From: Panax quinquefolius
Lineage: Eukaryota; Streptophyta; Magnoliopsida; Apiales; Araliaceae
Assembly: GCA_020205615.1 (NCBI GenBank)
Contig: CM035165.1
Span: 30,787,544 to 30,851,543 of the forward strand
Direction of reading: 5' to 3'
Length of the DNA: 64,000 nt
Each line of letters begins with the position of its first letter. Positions within the stretch are counted from its first letter, which is position 1. A model generated the notes under the pieces. The model made no database searches. It was not told the origin of the DNA and saw nothing but the letters and a program-made list of their open reading frames with translations. The position numbers and the translations under genes were made by a program. Below, one piece after another: positions 61,957 to 64,000 of this stretch.

Positions 61957-63865
61957 TAACGCCTCCCAAATGAATTATACATCACCTATTCCGAGTTGTC
62001 AATTGGTATGTAAACAACTATAACTTATTTATTACAACCTCTATTAACTGCTGAGTTTGTCAATACAAATATTATCTTCAGACAATATCTACATCATCAA
62101 ATCCTCATCACAGTCATTGAGCCCATTATTTACAAAAACGGATGGATTGTTACTAAATAAATTCTTTCTTAAACTCTTTCTTTTTCCATACTTACGACAG
62201 ACTGCGATATTCTTCTATCCTTATAGCTAAAATGAACAAAAATGAAGTATGAAATGAAATTACATGTACTAAGATAAGCTACAACAAATTACCGCTAGTT
62301 CTTCAAATTTTGAAAAATCTTAATGTATCAATAGAGACAAACAAATTTTAAATCATGTGCGTACAGGAATACATTATTCGAAGAGTAAGCTATTGCAGAA
62401 CTCAAACTACCATCTTCTATGTATGAACTTAAAAGTTCATCGCCTATCTTTATCTTCGTGAACTATCAATCAATATACATTCCTGGCATCTTGCGACAAC
62501 AAGCCAAAGATATTCATCGCTGGTCTGGGTTCATCTAAACACTGCATCAGGCTTTGGTACGATCTCCGCTAGAAGTGATTAATTACATCTTGCGTCTTGA
62601 TAAGCGATATTCATATCACCGGTTATAAATCATTTGATGATATCGAGCGAAGATCGATTTTAAAGAGTTAAACGAATCCCAGTGAAGAATAATTTGTTAG
62701 ATACAGTGATATAAGATTCATCAAAAATTGTCTGAAATTATAATCCGTCTTTTCTTCTTCCTGAATGTTAGGGAATATCCGATGTCGAGAATTGTCATAG
62801 GAGCCATTAGTATAATGTTAAAATGAGAAGATTCACTCAACGTTCACGGGGATGTGAATCGTACTCTAGACAGAATATTATTCAAATACAGATTAAGAAA
62901 TCCATGAATAGTAACTCATGAATAAGAAACAACTTAACTTCCAAATTATTAGTTTGCAACTGAATGATTTTAATAGAATGATATTGAAGACGTACTAAAA
63001 TGGTTGGAATACTAAAATAACATCCTTACTTTAAAGATCAATACTTCGATATCATGTATCGGAACAGATCAATGGAAAAGGACATCAAAACAATAAATAC
63101 TAAAGATAACCTTCAATTCTCACAAGAATACGCCGATAATATGTAGAGAGCAAAACTTCCGTTCGTGATTTGATCTTAACCCAAGACTATTTATCCTTGA
63201 TCGCTAGAATATCACCAAAAGGTCAGATTTCCTAAATTAATAATATAATTATATAAACTTCCCATGCATACTAGATAACTAGATTTCACCATCAAACACA
63301 CGCCACATTCTAGAAACTTAAGTAAGAAATCGCTTTTTTCTAATTTTTTAAATATTTTAAACTTATAAAAATCAATTATTTGGGTTCCTCGGAATTTCAA
63401 TAATTCATAATAAAGCGCTCTTCCGGAACCATTGATCTTGACTTTTTATAGACAATGATCAATTTTTACAATCAATAAGAAAGGTTTTCGCGATTTAAAT
63501 CGCTACAATTAGCATTCGCTCATATGTTTTATAGTTTTATGCATATAATTTCTCCTTAGAATAAAGTTCCTCGTCAGATACTTTTATCCTCGTCACAATC
63601 AAGTAATAAATATTACCTCTTTCAAATATCTCATTAAACTATGCACATTTTCTTAATTTATGATTTACGTGATAAAGTTAATTTTCACAAGTCAATGCTC
63701 ATCTAAACACTGCTTATCATTATATTTCACACCAAATTATCTCACATGCGAATCATTCATTAATTGCACCACAATTAAAGATTACCTTTCACATTGATAT
63801 CATCATTTAAGCCGAGAGATGAAAAATATTTCTAAAGAAACGAATGATGTCAAGATCAGCCGTAT
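61957..63865 (-). repeat. degraded LTR B/C-like sequence in reverse orientation
   Basis: Begins TAACGCCTCCCAAATGAATTA (compare TGTAACGCCCCCAAAATAGG). It carries AAAGATATTCATCGCTGGTC (about 62505), GAATAGTAACTCATGAATA (about 62906), AATTTCAATAATTCATAATA (about 63390) and ATGAAAAATATTTCTAAAGA (about 63820). The last piece (63690-63865) repeats an earlier part of the LTR, so the segment is rearranged. Confidence 0.6.
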
Positions 63866-64000
63866 TACATTTTAGTACTCTCCGTGATGTGGATTAAAAT
63901 GTGTGTATTGGTGTGCCTCCCATCACACTTTTACTAAACGTAGCGTTAGGAACACAAAATCTGTGAGTGGGATCAAGTATCTTCCTTCATCAATTTCGAT
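63866..64000 (-). pseudogene. pol fragment (integrase N-terminal side), degraded
   Basis: ACATTTTAGTACTCTCCGTG, GTGTGCCTCCCATCACACTT and TTCCTTCATCAATTTCGAT match 25995-26120 (minus in element 1) and the reverse of 38790-38930 in element 2. It runs off the window edge. Confidence 0.65.

Overview
The window is nuclear DNA of a flowering plant, most likely a eudicot; I cannot name the species. Two things show this: one long gene with many GT-AG introns, and a large block of nested long-terminal-repeat (LTR) retrotransposons of the plant Ty3/gypsy type.

Positions 157-17510, minus strand, hold the only recognisable host gene: a CLU-family (clustered mitochondria) protein orthologous to Arabidopsis FMT/FRIENDLY. 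I could place 28 coding exons that join in frame into about 1434 residues, provided one extra T in exon 13 (9179-9183) is a sequence error. Its 5' UTR intron carries a degenerate tandem repeat, its introns hold two related TIR transposons and a small hairpin MITE, and one intron uses a GC donor.

Positions 18343-21114 are the promoter side and an AT-rich stretch made of three diverged copies of a roughly 1 kb repeat. From 21115 to the end almost everything is LTR retrotransposon. Three related LTR subfamilies (here A, B and C; 2.6-3.3 kb each) share termini, a primer-binding site fitting initiator tRNA-Met, a TATA box and internal blocks. Gag, zinc knuckle, protease, RT, RNase H, integrase and a chromodomain-like tail can be recognised, all broken. 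Domain order and long LTRs suggest a Tekay/Del-like chromovirus. A second, Athila/Tat-like element (integrase tail plus a Transpos_32-type ORF) is the older substrate. It is present as two copies about 9.8 kb apart, one bearing a B element with internal region, the other only a solo B LTR with a clean 5-bp target duplication.

The most unusual signals are: a family of short hairpins in all LTRs whose stems vary with compensating changes while the loop stays constant; a probable intron in the retrotransposon leader; a side-by-side pair of full-element and solo-LTR states; a mosaic element with mismatched LTRs; and a pattern of discordance between near-identical copies that clusters at CG/CHG words and looks like a sequencing artefact of methylated repeats. 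The last 3.4 kb is a much more degraded copy of the same LTR sequences.
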